From positions 186,001 to 250,000 of the forward strand of contig NZ_RXOE01000006.1 in the NCBI RefSeq assembly GCF_003965815.1: DNA of 64,000 nucleotides. Reading direction: 5' to 3'. This document shows positions 49,831 through 57,570 of this stretch, one piece after another. A program made the position numbers and the translations under genes. Below the pieces are notes generated by a model. It was not told where the DNA came from. It was given only the letters and a program-made list of their open reading frames with translations, and did no database searches. This DNA is from Variovorax gossypii (GTDB lineage: Bacteria; Pseudomonadota; Gammaproteobacteria; Burkholderiales; Burkholderiaceae_C). Each line of letters opens with the position of its first letter. Position 1 is the first letter of the stretch.

Positions 49831-50952
49831 TCAGTTGGCGGGCAGCAGGCGGCCGCGATTGAAAAGGCCGTGCGGATCGAACTCGCGCATCAGCGCGCGC
49901 TGGATGCGTTCGACGGGCGCACTCAGCGCATCGAAGCGCGGCACTCCGGACTGCAGGGCCGAGCCCGGCAGACGAAACAGCGTGGCGTGGCCACCTGCCG
50001 CGCGGGCGATCTCGCGGATGCGCGCTGCCTCCGAGGGAGGCGCCTTGTACCAGCGCTGGCCACCGTGCCATTCGATCAGCGGCGCGGAGCCATCGATGGA
50101 AAGCACGGGCGCGGTCTGCGGCACCGACACGCGCCAGAGCGCGTCGGGCCCATTGCCGGTGGCGAACCACGGCAGCTGCTGGTCTCGCAGCGATTGCCAG
50201 TCGGCGGCGGCGCGCGCGTTGTCCTTGCGCTCGCCGCCCAGGTGCTCGCATGCGGCTTCCACTGCCGCCACGGCACCGCGCAGCCGCAGGTAGAGCGCGC
50301 CCGCGCCGGCGTATTCGAACCAGCAGCTCGCGTTCAGCGGCAACGGCCTTCCGCCCCATTCGTTGAGCAGCCGCAGCGCGTCGCCCTGCTCGCACGCGAA
50401 CTCGAGCGTCGCCTCGGCGGGCGGCACGGGCAGCACCTTGAGACTGACTTCGGCGATCACGCCCAGCGTGCCGAGCGAACCGGCAAGCACGCGCGAGACG
50501 TCGTAGCCCGCGACGTTCTTCATCACCTGCCCGCCGAAGCTCAGCACCTCGCCACGACCGTTGACCAGCGTGGCGCCGAGCACGTAGTCGCGCACCGAGC
50601 CGACGCTGGCGCGCGCCGGGCCGCTCAGCCCGGCAGCGACCATGCCGCCCACCGTGCCACCGCTGCCGAAGCACGGCGGCTCGAAGGGCAGGCACTGGCC
50701 CTTCTCGGCGAGCGCCGCTTCGAGTTCGGCCAGCGGCGTGCCCGCGCGCACGGTGACGACCAGCTCGCTCGGCTCATAGCTCGTGATGCCGGCGAGCGGG
50801 CGCATGTCGAGCAGTTCGCCCTGCGGCGCCTCGCCATAGAAATCCTTGGTGCCGCCGCCGCGGATGCACAGCGGCGTGGCGTCCGCGGCTGCCGCGCGGA
50901 TGCGCTCGACGACCTGGTGAAGTGCGTTGTCGTTGTTGTTTTCCATTGCCAT
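49831..50952 (-). CDS. glcE: Glycolate oxidase FAD-binding subunit GlcE
   Basis: GlcE is the second FAD-domain subunit of glycolate oxidase. It has 373 residues from the ATG overlapping the glcD stop (tgatg). The FAD-binding region contains LCIRGGGTKDFYG, FGSGGTVGGMVAAGLSGPARASVGSVRDYVLG and GGQVMKNVAGYDVSRVLAGSLGTLGVIAEVSLKV. The substrate-binding half is smaller than in GlcD, as usual. The C terminus RALMREFDPHGLFNRGRLLP is family-typical. Confidence 0.95.
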   Translation of the reverse strand: MAMENNNDNALHQVVERIRAAAADATPLCIRGGGTKDFYGEAPQGELLDMRPLAGITSYEPSELVVTVRAGTPLAELEAALAEKGQCLPFEPPCFGSGGTVGGMVAAGLSGPARASVGSVRDYVLGATLVNGRGEVLSFGGQVMKNVAGYDVSRVLAGSLGTLGVIAEVSLKVLPVPPAEATLEFACEQGDALRLLNEWGGRPLPLNASCWFEYAGAGALYLRLRGAVAAVEAACEHLGGERKDNARAAADWQSLRDQQLPWFATGNGPDALWRVSVPQTAPVLSIDGSAPLIEWHGGQRWYKAPPSEAARIREIARAAGGHATLFRLPGSALQSGVPRFDALSAPVERIQRALMREFDPHGLFNRGRLLPAN

Positions 50953-52454
50953 CAGAACCTCGGCAGATCCGGATGCGGCAGCCTGCCGCCGCGCACCACC
51001 TGCTTGCCGTACTCGGCGCAGCGCTGCAGCGTGGGAATCACCTTGCCGGGGTTGAGCATGCCCTCGGGATCGAAGGCGCGCTTCACGCCGAACATCTGCT
51101 CGTTCTCGGCGGCTGTGAACTGCACGCACATGCTGTTGAGCTTCTCCACGCCCACGCCGTGCTCGCCCGAGACGGTGCCGCCCATGGCGACGCTGGTCTC
51201 GAGGATGTCGGCGCCGAAGAGCTCGCAGCGATGCAGCTCGTCGGGGTCGTTGGCGTCGAACAGCACCAGCGGATGCAGGTTGCCGTCGCCCGCGTGGAAC
51301 ACGTTGCAGCAGCGCAGGTCGTATTTCTTCTCCATCTCCTGGATGGCCAGCAGGATGTCGGCCAGCCGCTTGCGCGGGATGGTGGAGTCGAGGCACATGT
51401 AGTCGGGGCTGATGCGGCCCGAGGCGGGAAAGGCGTTCTTGCGCCCGCTCCAGAACTTCATGCGCTCCTCCTCGCTGCTGCTCACCGCGATGGCGGTGGC
51501 GCCGGAGGAGCGCAGCACGTCGGTCATGCGGCCGATCTCCTCTTCCACCTCCTCGGGCGTGCCGTCGGATTCGCACAGCAGGATGGCGGCGGCGTCGAGG
51601 TCGTAGCCCGCGCGCACGAAGTCTTCGACCGCGGCGGTCATGGGCTTGTCCATCATCTCCAGCCCCGCCGGGATGATGCCGGCCGCGATCACCGCGGCCA
51701 CCGCGTCGCCGGCCTTCCGCACGTCGTCGAAGCTGGCCATGATGCAGCGCGCGAGCTGCGGCTTGGGCACCAGCTTGACGGTGACCTCGGTGGTCACGGC
51801 CAGCATGCCTTCGCTGCCGATGACCAGCGCGAGCAGGTCGAGCCCCGGCGCGTCGAGTGCCTCGCCGCCGAACTCGATGGGCTCGCCTTCCGCCGTGAAC
51901 CCGCGCACCCGCATCACGTTGTGCAGCGTGAGGCCGTACTTCAGGCAGTGCACGCCGCCCGAGTTCTCGGCCACGTTGCCGCCGATGGTGCAGGCGATCT
52001 GGCTCGACGGGTCGGGCGCGTAGTAGAGGTTGAAGGGCGCCGCAGCCTCGCTGATGGCGAGGTTGCGCACGCCGCACTGCACCACGGCCGTGCGGCTCAC
52101 CGGATCGATCTTCAGGATGCGGTTGAACTTGGCGAGCGACATCGTCACGCCCATGGTGTGCGGCATGGCGCCGCCCGAGAGCCCGGTGCCCGCGCCGCGC
52201 GCCACCACGGGCACGCCGAGCTGGTGGCAGGTCTTGAGCACGGCGGCCACCTGCGCCTCGGTCTCGGGCAGGGCCACCACCAGCGGGCGGGCGCGGTAGG
52301 CGGTGAGGCCGTCGCACTCGTAGGGGGTGGTGTCCTCGTCGTGCCAGATCAGCGCGTGGGCCGGCAGGTGCGCCTGCAGCGCGCGCACTATCTGCGACTG
52401 GCGCTCCGTTTTCTGTAGCGAATCGTGTTGCGTGGGAGTCAGCGGCGCGTTCAT
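50952..52454 (-). CDS. glcD: Glycolate oxidase FAD-linked subunit GlcD
   Basis: GlcD is the catalytic FAD subunit that oxidises glycolate (or D-lactate and related 2-hydroxy acids). The 500-residue protein has a PCMH-type FAD domain with VVARGAGTGLSGGAMPH, IGGNVAENSGGVHCLKYGLT and the C-terminal SGEHGVGVEKLNSM, plus the end motif FDPEGMLNPGKVIP. It overlaps glcE by one base. Upstream on the same strand, 123 bp away, is a GcvA-like regulator gene, which is the likely controller. Confidence 0.95.
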   Translation of the reverse strand: MNAPLTPTQHDSLQKTERQSQIVRALQAHLPAHALIWHDEDTTPYECDGLTAYRARPLVVALPETEAQVAAVLKTCHQLGVPVVARGAGTGLSGGAMPHTMGVTMSLAKFNRILKIDPVSRTAVVQCGVRNLAISEAAAPFNLYYAPDPSSQIACTIGGNVAENSGGVHCLKYGLTLHNVMRVRGFTAEGEPIEFGGEALDAPGLDLLALVIGSEGMLAVTTEVTVKLVPKPQLARCIMASFDDVRKAGDAVAAVIAAGIIPAGLEMMDKPMTAAVEDFVRAGYDLDAAAILLCESDGTPEEVEEEIGRMTDVLRSSGATAIAVSSSEEERMKFWSGRKNAFPASGRISPDYMCLDSTIPRKRLADILLAIQEMEKKYDLRCCNVFHAGDGNLHPLVLFDANDPDELHRCELFGADILETSVAMGGTVSGEHGVGVEKLNSMCVQFTAAENEQMFGVKRAFDPEGMLNPGKVIPTLQRCAEYGKQVVRGGRLPHPDLPRF

Positions 52455-52577
52455 GCGGCGACCTCTTTTCTTTTTTGCTCGCGGGATGTCTCGTGTTTAC
52501 CGCACTCTACGGACATTCCGCCCGCCCCGGGTTGATGGATTTTTGCCGGGTGCTTGAAAGAACTTCGCGGATGCGGT

Positions 52578-53462
52578 TCAGCGCAGGCTCTGCCCCAGCC
52601 AGTCGGCGAAGGCCGCGCACTCCCAGCGCTCCAGCGTGCCGGGCTGCCAGCAGATGTAGTGCCGGTGCGGCGAAGGCACGGCCTGGTCGGACAGCGCCAC
52701 CAGTCGCCCCGACTCGAACCACTCCGCGCCCAGCTTCTGCCGCACCAGCGCCACGCCGAAGCCGCTGGCGGCCGCGTCGTACATGAGCCCCAGGTCGTTG
52801 AACTGCGAGCCGATGGCGGGCTCGGGCTGGTCGATGCCGCAGCTCGCGAACCAGGTGCCCCAGGGCTCGAGCGGGCTGCGGATCAGCCTCGCGGCGGCGA
52901 TCTCGGCCGCGCTTCGGAAACCGGTGAAGGGGCCGAACTCGTTGAGGTAGCTCGGGCTGCAGGCGGGCACCACCTGTTCCTCGATCAGCAGCCGGTGCTC
53001 GCAGTCGGCATAGCCGCCGGGGCCGTAGCGCACCTCCAGGTCGGCCTGCTCGGCCGTCACGTCGAGCAGCGGTATCGACACCTGCAGCACGAGCTCGATG
53101 TCGGGGTAGATGTTGCGGAACAGCTCCAGCCTCGGCATGAGGAACTGCCGGCTGAAGGTGGGCGTGACCGCGATACGCAGGCGCGTGGCGCGCTGCGCCG
53201 CGCTGCCGCCGAGCGGTGTCGCCTGCAGCGCGGCGAGCCCCGTGCGCACGTTCGCGAGATAGGCCGCGCCGTCGGCAGTGAGGCTGAAGTCGCCGCGGCC
53301 GAAGAGCTTGAAGCCGACATGCGATTCGAGTTGCCGGATGCGGTGGCTCACGGCGCTGGGCGTGACGCACAGTTCGTCGGCCGCGCGCCCCGCGTGGCGC
53401 AGACGGGCCACTGCCTCGAAGGTCAGCAGGCACTGGATCGGCGGAATATGCTGCAGGGCCAT
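52578..53462 (-). CDS. LysR-type regulator, GcvA-like
   Basis: This 294-residue LysR regulator is of the GcvA type: LTFEAVARLRHAGRAADELCVTPSAVSHRIRQLESHVG forms the helix-turn-helix, and the effector domain has RLRIAVTPTFSRQFLMPRLELFRNIYPDIEL and ADLEVRYGPGGY. It lies between the gluconolactonase-like gene (20-bp gap) and glcD on the same strand. It may regulate one or both; the classical GlcC of E. coli is of another family, so control of glcDEF by a LysR protein would be a local arrangement. Confidence 0.92.
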   Translation of the reverse strand: MALQHIPPIQCLLTFEAVARLRHAGRAADELCVTPSAVSHRIRQLESHVGFKLFGRGDFSLTADGAAYLANVRTGLAALQATPLGGSAAQRATRLRIAVTPTFSRQFLMPRLELFRNIYPDIELVLQVSIPLLDVTAEQADLEVRYGPGGYADCEHRLLIEEQVVPACSPSYLNEFGPFTGFRSAAEIAAARLIRSPLEPWGTWFASCGIDQPEPAIGSQFNDLGLMYDAAASGFGVALVRQKLGAEWFESGRLVALSDQAVPSPHRHYICWQPGTLERWECAAFADWLGQSLR

Positions 53463-53482
53463 GCGCGCCCGAAGGTCCGATC

Positions 53483-54415
53483 TCAGTCCGCGAAGAAGTT
53501 GACGGGCAGGCCGGGCGTATCGACCCGCATCGAGATCACCGTGCCCGAGGCGGGCCGCTGCGCGATCTCGGCGGCGGGCCTGCCCTTGCGGCCGCTGGTG
53601 ACGAACAGCGTCTTCAGGTCGTCGCCGCCGAAGCAGGGCATGGTCGGGCACTGCACGGGCACGGGCACCGAGGCCACGATCTCGCCCGAGGGCGCGAAGC
53701 GCAGCAGCTGCGCGCCCTCGAACATGGCAACCCAGTAGTGGCCCTGCGCGTCGACGGTGGCGCCGTCGGGGCGGCCCTGGTAGCCCAGCGGCGCGTCGAC
53801 GCTCCAGCCTTCGGGCTTGGCCTCGAACTGGTGGAACACGCGGGCGTGCGAGAGCGAGTTGGCCTCGGCGTCCCAGTCCCACGCGCACACCACGTGCGCC
53901 GCGGTATCGGCCCAGTAGAGGGTGCAGGCGTCGGGCGAGAAGGCGAGGCCGTTGGCCGTGGTGGACTCGTTGGCCATCTGCGAGAGCGTGGGCGAGACAT
54001 CGGTGTCGGGGCGCGCGTCGAAGCAGTAGAGCGCGGCATTGGCGCGGTCTTTCGCCTCGTTGAGCGAACCGCCCCAGAAGCGGCCAAGCGGGTCGCACTT
54101 GCCGTCGTTGAAGCGCATGGTGCGCACGTCGTGCTCCACGCGCGCCATGGCGACCAGCTCGCCGCCCCATTCGCGCGCGCGGTAGATGCCGTCGCGCAGC
54201 GCGATCACGAGGCCGCCGCTGCGCGCGGGCGCCATGCAGCCGGGTTCGGTCGGCAGGGGCCAGCGCTCGACCTTCGCTCCCGGCGATCCGATCTCGCCGC
54301 GTGTGCGCAGCACGGCACGGCCTGGAATGTCGAGCCAATAGAGCGATCGTTCTTCGGGATGCCAGAACGGCGATTCGCCGAGCTCGCAGAGGCTGTCTTC
54401 GATGGAGGTCCACAT
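53483..54415 (-). CDS. SMP-30/gluconolactonase family protein
   Basis: This 310-residue six-bladed beta-propeller is of the SMP-30/regucalcin family (PF08450), whose members are metal-dependent sugar lactonases. The metal-binding residues are visible as Glu in LGESPFWHPEE, Asn and Asp in FNDGKCDPLGRFWGGS, TTANGLAFSPDACTLYWADT and RPDGATVDAQGHYWVAMF. The start at 54415 gives the family length. It leads a leftward group with the GcvA-like gene. It probably acts in sugar-acid catabolism; the link to glycolate oxidase is not established. Confidence 0.92.
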   Translation of the reverse strand: MWTSIEDSLCELGESPFWHPEERSLYWLDIPGRAVLRTRGEIGSPGAKVERWPLPTEPGCMAPARSGGLVIALRDGIYRAREWGGELVAMARVEHDVRTMRFNDGKCDPLGRFWGGSLNEAKDRANAALYCFDARPDTDVSPTLSQMANESTTANGLAFSPDACTLYWADTAAHVVCAWDWDAEANSLSHARVFHQFEAKPEGWSVDAPLGYQGRPDGATVDAQGHYWVAMFEGAQLLRFAPSGEIVASVPVPVQCPTMPCFGGDDLKTLFVTSGRKGRPAAEIAQRPASGTVISMRVDTPGLPVNFFAD

Positions 54416-54454
54416 GGTGTCGCGATTGTGCTCCCGGCCATCGCGGCGATGGGC

Positions 54455-54491
54455 AAAAAAAAGCCCGCTGGCGCCGGAGCGCTCGCGGGCT
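54455..54491 (-). terminator. Rho-independent terminator, minus strand
   Basis: Read on the minus strand, a 7-bp stem agcccgc / gcgggct encloses a GC-rich 16-base loop with an internal partial stem, and is followed by a run of eight T. It lies about 115-150 bp downstream of the amtB stop and should end the torF-glnK-amtB transcript before the gluconolactonase-like gene. Confidence 0.8.
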
Positions 54492-54570
54492 GAACATCCA
54501 AAGGAGACCTCGCTTGAAAAACTCGTTACGGAGAATTCTTCTTGTAAATGGTGGTGGTCATTCATTCGAT

Positions 54571-54597
54571 GGCGGGCTGCCCGAAGGCAGGCCCGCC
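54571..54597 (-). terminator. Strong hairpin just after amtB
   Basis: Arms ggcgggctgcc and ggcaggcccgcc (one bulge) pair around the stable loop cgaa (ttcg on the minus strand), beginning 9 bp after the amtB stop. No T run follows, so it may protect the transcript 3' end or act with the downstream terminator at 54455-54491. Confidence 0.5.
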
Positions 54598-54605
54598 AAG
54601 GCAGA

Positions 54606-56042
54606 TCAGCGGTTGTAAGCCGTTTCGCCGTGGGAGGAGATGTCGAGGCCTTCGCGCTCTTCTTCTTCCGACACACGCAGGCCGAGGGTCAGGTCGGCGA
54701 TCTTGTAGGCGATGAAGGCAACCACGCCGGACCACACGATCGTGAGCAGCACGCTCTTGATCTGGATCCAGACCTGTGCGCCCATCGCGAAGGTGTCGGG
54801 GGTCGCGCCGCCGGTGCCGCCGAGGCCCTTGGCAGCGAACACGCCGGTCAGGATGGCACCCAGGATGCCGCCCACGCCGTGCACGCCGAACACGTCGAAC
54901 GCGTCGTCTGCGCCGAGCATGCGCTTGAGGCCACCCACGCCCCACAGGCAGACCAGGCCGGCCAGCAGGCCCAGCACGATCGAACCCATCGGGCCGACGA
55001 AGCCGGCGGCGGGCGTGACGGCCACCAGGCCGGCGACTGCACCGGATGCGGCACCCAGCATCGAGGCCTTGCCCTTGTGCAGGCTCTCGCCCAGGATCCA
55101 CGACAGGGCCGCGGCGGCGGTGGCGAGCACCGTGTTCACGAAGGCCAGGCCGGCGACGGCGTTGGCTGCACCAGCGGAGCCGGCGTTGAAGCCGAACCAG
55201 CCGACCCACAGCAGCGATGCGCCGACCATGGTGAGCGTGAGCGAGTGAGGCGTGAAGGCTTCCTTGCCGTAGCCGACGCGCTTGCCGACCATGTAGGCGC
55301 CGACCAGTCCGGCCACACCGGCGTTGATGTGCACCACGGTGCCGCCGGCGAAGTCGAGCGCGCCGTCCTTGCCCAGCAGGCCGCCGCCCCACACGATGTG
55401 GGCGATCGGCACGTAGCTGAAGGTGAACCACAGCACCGAGAACAGCAGCACGGCCGAGAACTTGACGCGTTCCGCGAAGGCGCCGACGATCAGCGCCACG
55501 GTGATGGCCGCGAAGGTGCCCTGGAAGGCGACGAACACGTATTCGGGAATCGTGGTCAGCGCGCCGAAGGTCTCCTGCGTGATGCCCTTCATGAAGATCT
55601 TGTCGAATCCTCCGAAGAAGTTGCCGTCACCCGAGAAGGCCAGGCTGTAGCCGTAGACGGCCCACAGGATGCTGATCAGCGAGAAGATCACGAAGACCTG
55701 CATCAGCACCGACAGCATGTTCTTCGAGCGGCCCAGGCCGCCATAGAACAGCGCGAGGCCGGGGATGGTCATCAGGATCACGAGAAGGGTCGAAGTCAGC
55801 ATCCAGGCGGTGTCGCCGGAATCGATCTTCGGAGCGGGGGCCGCGGGTGCGGCGGCGGGAGCAGCCTCGGCGGCAGCCGGTGCCGCTGCCGCGGGCGCAG
55901 CAGCCGGAGCGGGCGCGGCGGCAGCCGGTGCCGACGCGGCCGGAGCCTCGGGCGTTGCCGCGGCGGGGGTTTGCGCGAAGCCGGTGGTACCGGCGGCCAG
56001 CACGCTCAAGCCGAGCGCAAGAGAGACAAGCAGTTTTTTCAT
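54606..56042 (-). CDS. amtB: Ammonium transporter
   Basis: Amt forms trimeric inner-membrane ammonium channels closed by GlnK. The 478-residue protein has a cleaved signal peptide (MKKLLVSLALGLSVLAAGTTGFAQ), then an unusually long Ala/Pro linker (about residues 25-72), and eleven helices. The conserved pore His residues are in GGTVVHINAGVAGL and VFGVHGVGGILGAIL. The gene follows glnK by 29 bp on the same strand, the standard glnK-amtB arrangement, and ends the transcript. Confidence 0.96.
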   Translation of the reverse strand: MKKLLVSLALGLSVLAAGTTGFAQTPAAATPEAPAASAPAAAAPAPAAAPAAAAPAAAEAAPAAAPAAPAPKIDSGDTAWMLTSTLLVILMTIPGLALFYGGLGRSKNMLSVLMQVFVIFSLISILWAVYGYSLAFSGDGNFFGGFDKIFMKGITQETFGALTTIPEYVFVAFQGTFAAITVALIVGAFAERVKFSAVLLFSVLWFTFSYVPIAHIVWGGGLLGKDGALDFAGGTVVHINAGVAGLVGAYMVGKRVGYGKEAFTPHSLTLTMVGASLLWVGWFGFNAGSAGAANAVAGLAFVNTVLATAAAALSWILGESLHKGKASMLGAASGAVAGLVAVTPAAGFVGPMGSIVLGLLAGLVCLWGVGGLKRMLGADDAFDVFGVHGVGGILGAILTGVFAAKGLGGTGGATPDTFAMGAQVWIQIKSVLLTIVWSGVVAFIAYKIADLTLGLRVSEEEEREGLDISSHGETAYNR

Positions 56043-56071
56043 AGTCGTTGTTCTTTCGGGCCAGGACTCGA

Positions 56072-56410
56072 TCAGAGGGCTTCGCGGCCCGTTTCGCCGG
56101 TGCGGATGCGAACGACCTGTTCGAGGTTGTAGACGAAGATCTTGCCGTCGCCGATCTTGCCGGTGCGTGCGGCGCTCTCGACCGCTTCGATCACGCGATC
56201 GACGAGGTCGTCGGAGACGGCCGCCTCGATCTTGACCTTGGGCAGGAAGTCGACCACGTACTCCGCGCCGCGGTAGAGCTCGGTGTGGCCCTTCTGGCGG
56301 CCGAAGCCCTTCACCTCGGTGACGGTGATCCCCTGCACGCCGATGGCCGACAGTGCTTCGCGCACCTCGTCGAGCTTGAACGGTTTGATGATGGCTGTGA
56401 CCAGCTTCAT
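56072..56410 (-). CDS. glnK: Nitrogen regulatory protein P-II (GlnK)
   Basis: GlnK is the trimeric PII signal protein that senses 2-oxoglutarate and ATP/ADP, is uridylylated on a T-loop Tyr, and blocks AmtB when nitrogen is plentiful. The 112-residue protein has the full-length family sequence, with Tyr51 in the T loop (LYRGAEYVVDFLPK), GRQKGHTE, and the C-terminal KIGDGKIFVYNLEQVVRIRTGE signature. It lies between torF (67-bp gap) and amtB. Its place next to amtB favours GlnK over GlnB. Confidence 0.96.
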   Translation of the reverse strand: MKLVTAIIKPFKLDEVREALSAIGVQGITVTEVKGFGRQKGHTELYRGAEYVVDFLPKVKIEAAVSDDLVDRVIEAVESAARTGKIGDGKIFVYNLEQVVRIRTGETGREAL

Positions 56411-56477
56411 GAGTTTTCTCCTTCGGATGGAAATGAAGTGGCGCGGCAGCTTGGGCCGCGCCTCGTTGTAGTGCGGA

Positions 56478-57356
56478 TTACAGAGTCTTCGTCAGCGTGA
56501 CGATGAAGCGTGCCTTGTTCGGCGAGTAGTAGGTCGTGCCGAAGGTGCCGAAGCCGTAGTCGACGCCCGGGTTGCTCACCGCGAGGTACGAGTTCTTCTT
56601 GTTGGCGCCCTGGATCGAGCCGGTCAGCGACAGGCCGTTGCCGAAGTCGTAGCTCGCGCCGATGTTGTAGTCGACGTAGCTCTTGTAGCCCAGGCTGCGG
56701 ATGTCGCTGGACATGTTCGTGTAGCCGACAGCCGCCTTCAGCGTGACCTTGGGCACGATCTCCTTGCTGTACGACAGGTTCAGGTAGCCGGTGTTGGTGC
56801 CCTTCAGGCCCGAGCCGGCCTTGTTGCCGGCGTAGCCGAAGTAGTCCTTCGACACGGTGTGCGAGTACTTGGCGGTGAACGAGCCGAGGGTCTCGTTGGC
56901 GTAGGTGCCCGCGACGTACAGCTCGGTGGTGTTGCCGGCGGAGTTGCCCGGGTAAATGTAGGTGAGCGCACCGACGTCCATGTCCAGCGGGCCGGCCTTG
57001 AACTTGTAGCCGCCGTACACGTCCATCTCGATGCTGTTGCCCTTGAGCCAGTTGACGCTGGAGTTCCAGTTGCCCACGTAGAAGCCGCTGTCGCCGAAGG
57101 CGTAGTCCAGTCCGCCCTGGATGGCGGGCTTGAAGCCCTTGGTCTTGGCGTAGTCGTTCTTGCCGATCATGTCCTGGTCCTGGCCACGGAACTTGTAGTT
57201 CGTGGTGATCGACACATTGCCGGTCAGGTTCGGAGCGGGAGCTGCCGCAGGCGCTGCTGCGGCGTCGGTCGTTGCAGTCTGCGCCAGGGCCGCGCCGGAC
57301 GCGGTCAATGCGGTGGCCAGAACGATCAGCGCCTGGGCGGCGGTACGGTGCGTCAT
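56478..57356 (-). CDS. TorF family putative outer-membrane porin
   Basis: This 292-residue beta-barrel protein has a signal peptide (residues 1-25, ending ALAQ), then a short Ala/Pro linker and about twelve amphipathic strands. The family entry is TorF/TIGR02001 (SITTNYKFRGQDQ near the start; IVTLTKTL at the end with a C-terminal hydrophobic residue). It is the first gene behind the sigma-54-type promoter, followed by glnK and amtB, suggesting an outer-membrane path for a nitrogen source taken up under limitation. The substrate is unproven. Confidence 0.9.
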   Translation of the reverse strand: MTHRTAAQALIVLATALTASGAALAQTATTDAAAAPAAAPAPNLTGNVSITTNYKFRGQDQDMIGKNDYAKTKGFKPAIQGGLDYAFGDSGFYVGNWNSSVNWLKGNSIEMDVYGGYKFKAGPLDMDVGALTYIYPGNSAGNTTELYVAGTYANETLGSFTAKYSHTVSKDYFGYAGNKAGSGLKGTNTGYLNLSYSKEIVPKVTLKAAVGYTNMSSDIRSLGYKSYVDYNIGASYDFGNGLSLTGSIQGANKKNSYLAVSNPGVDYGFGTFGTTYYSPNKARFIVTLTKTL

Positions 57357-57399
57357 CAGGGAACTCCTCGCAAGTGTGTTGTTGGACCGGAGGGCTCAA

Positions 57400-57415
57400 A
57401 GCAGGGAGCGTGCCA
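57400..57415 (-). promoter_or_regulatory. Sigma-54 (RpoN) promoter upstream of torF-glnK-amtB
   Basis: The minus-strand sequence tggcacgctccctgct fits the -24/-12 consensus tggcacg-N4-ttgcw at all defined positions but one, with GG and GC at the correct spacing. The start of transcription would be near 57389, giving a ~33-base leader before torF. NtrC-dependent control is expected for glnK-amtB. Possible enhancer half-sites (tgcacca at 57543-57549; ggtgcgccgcacc at 57508-57520) lie upstream but are weak. Confidence 0.75.
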
Positions 57416-57570
57416 AAGTGCACGAATCCCTGCCCTTGCGACCGCGTCCACGCTGCGGGTGAGCGCCAAATCGTTACAACCCCTGTTGCGAGTGGTTGCA
57501 GATGAACGGTGCGCCGCACCACCGCGGGAATGCCCACAACAGGTGCACCATCTTGGGGAGAGGGAGAGAA

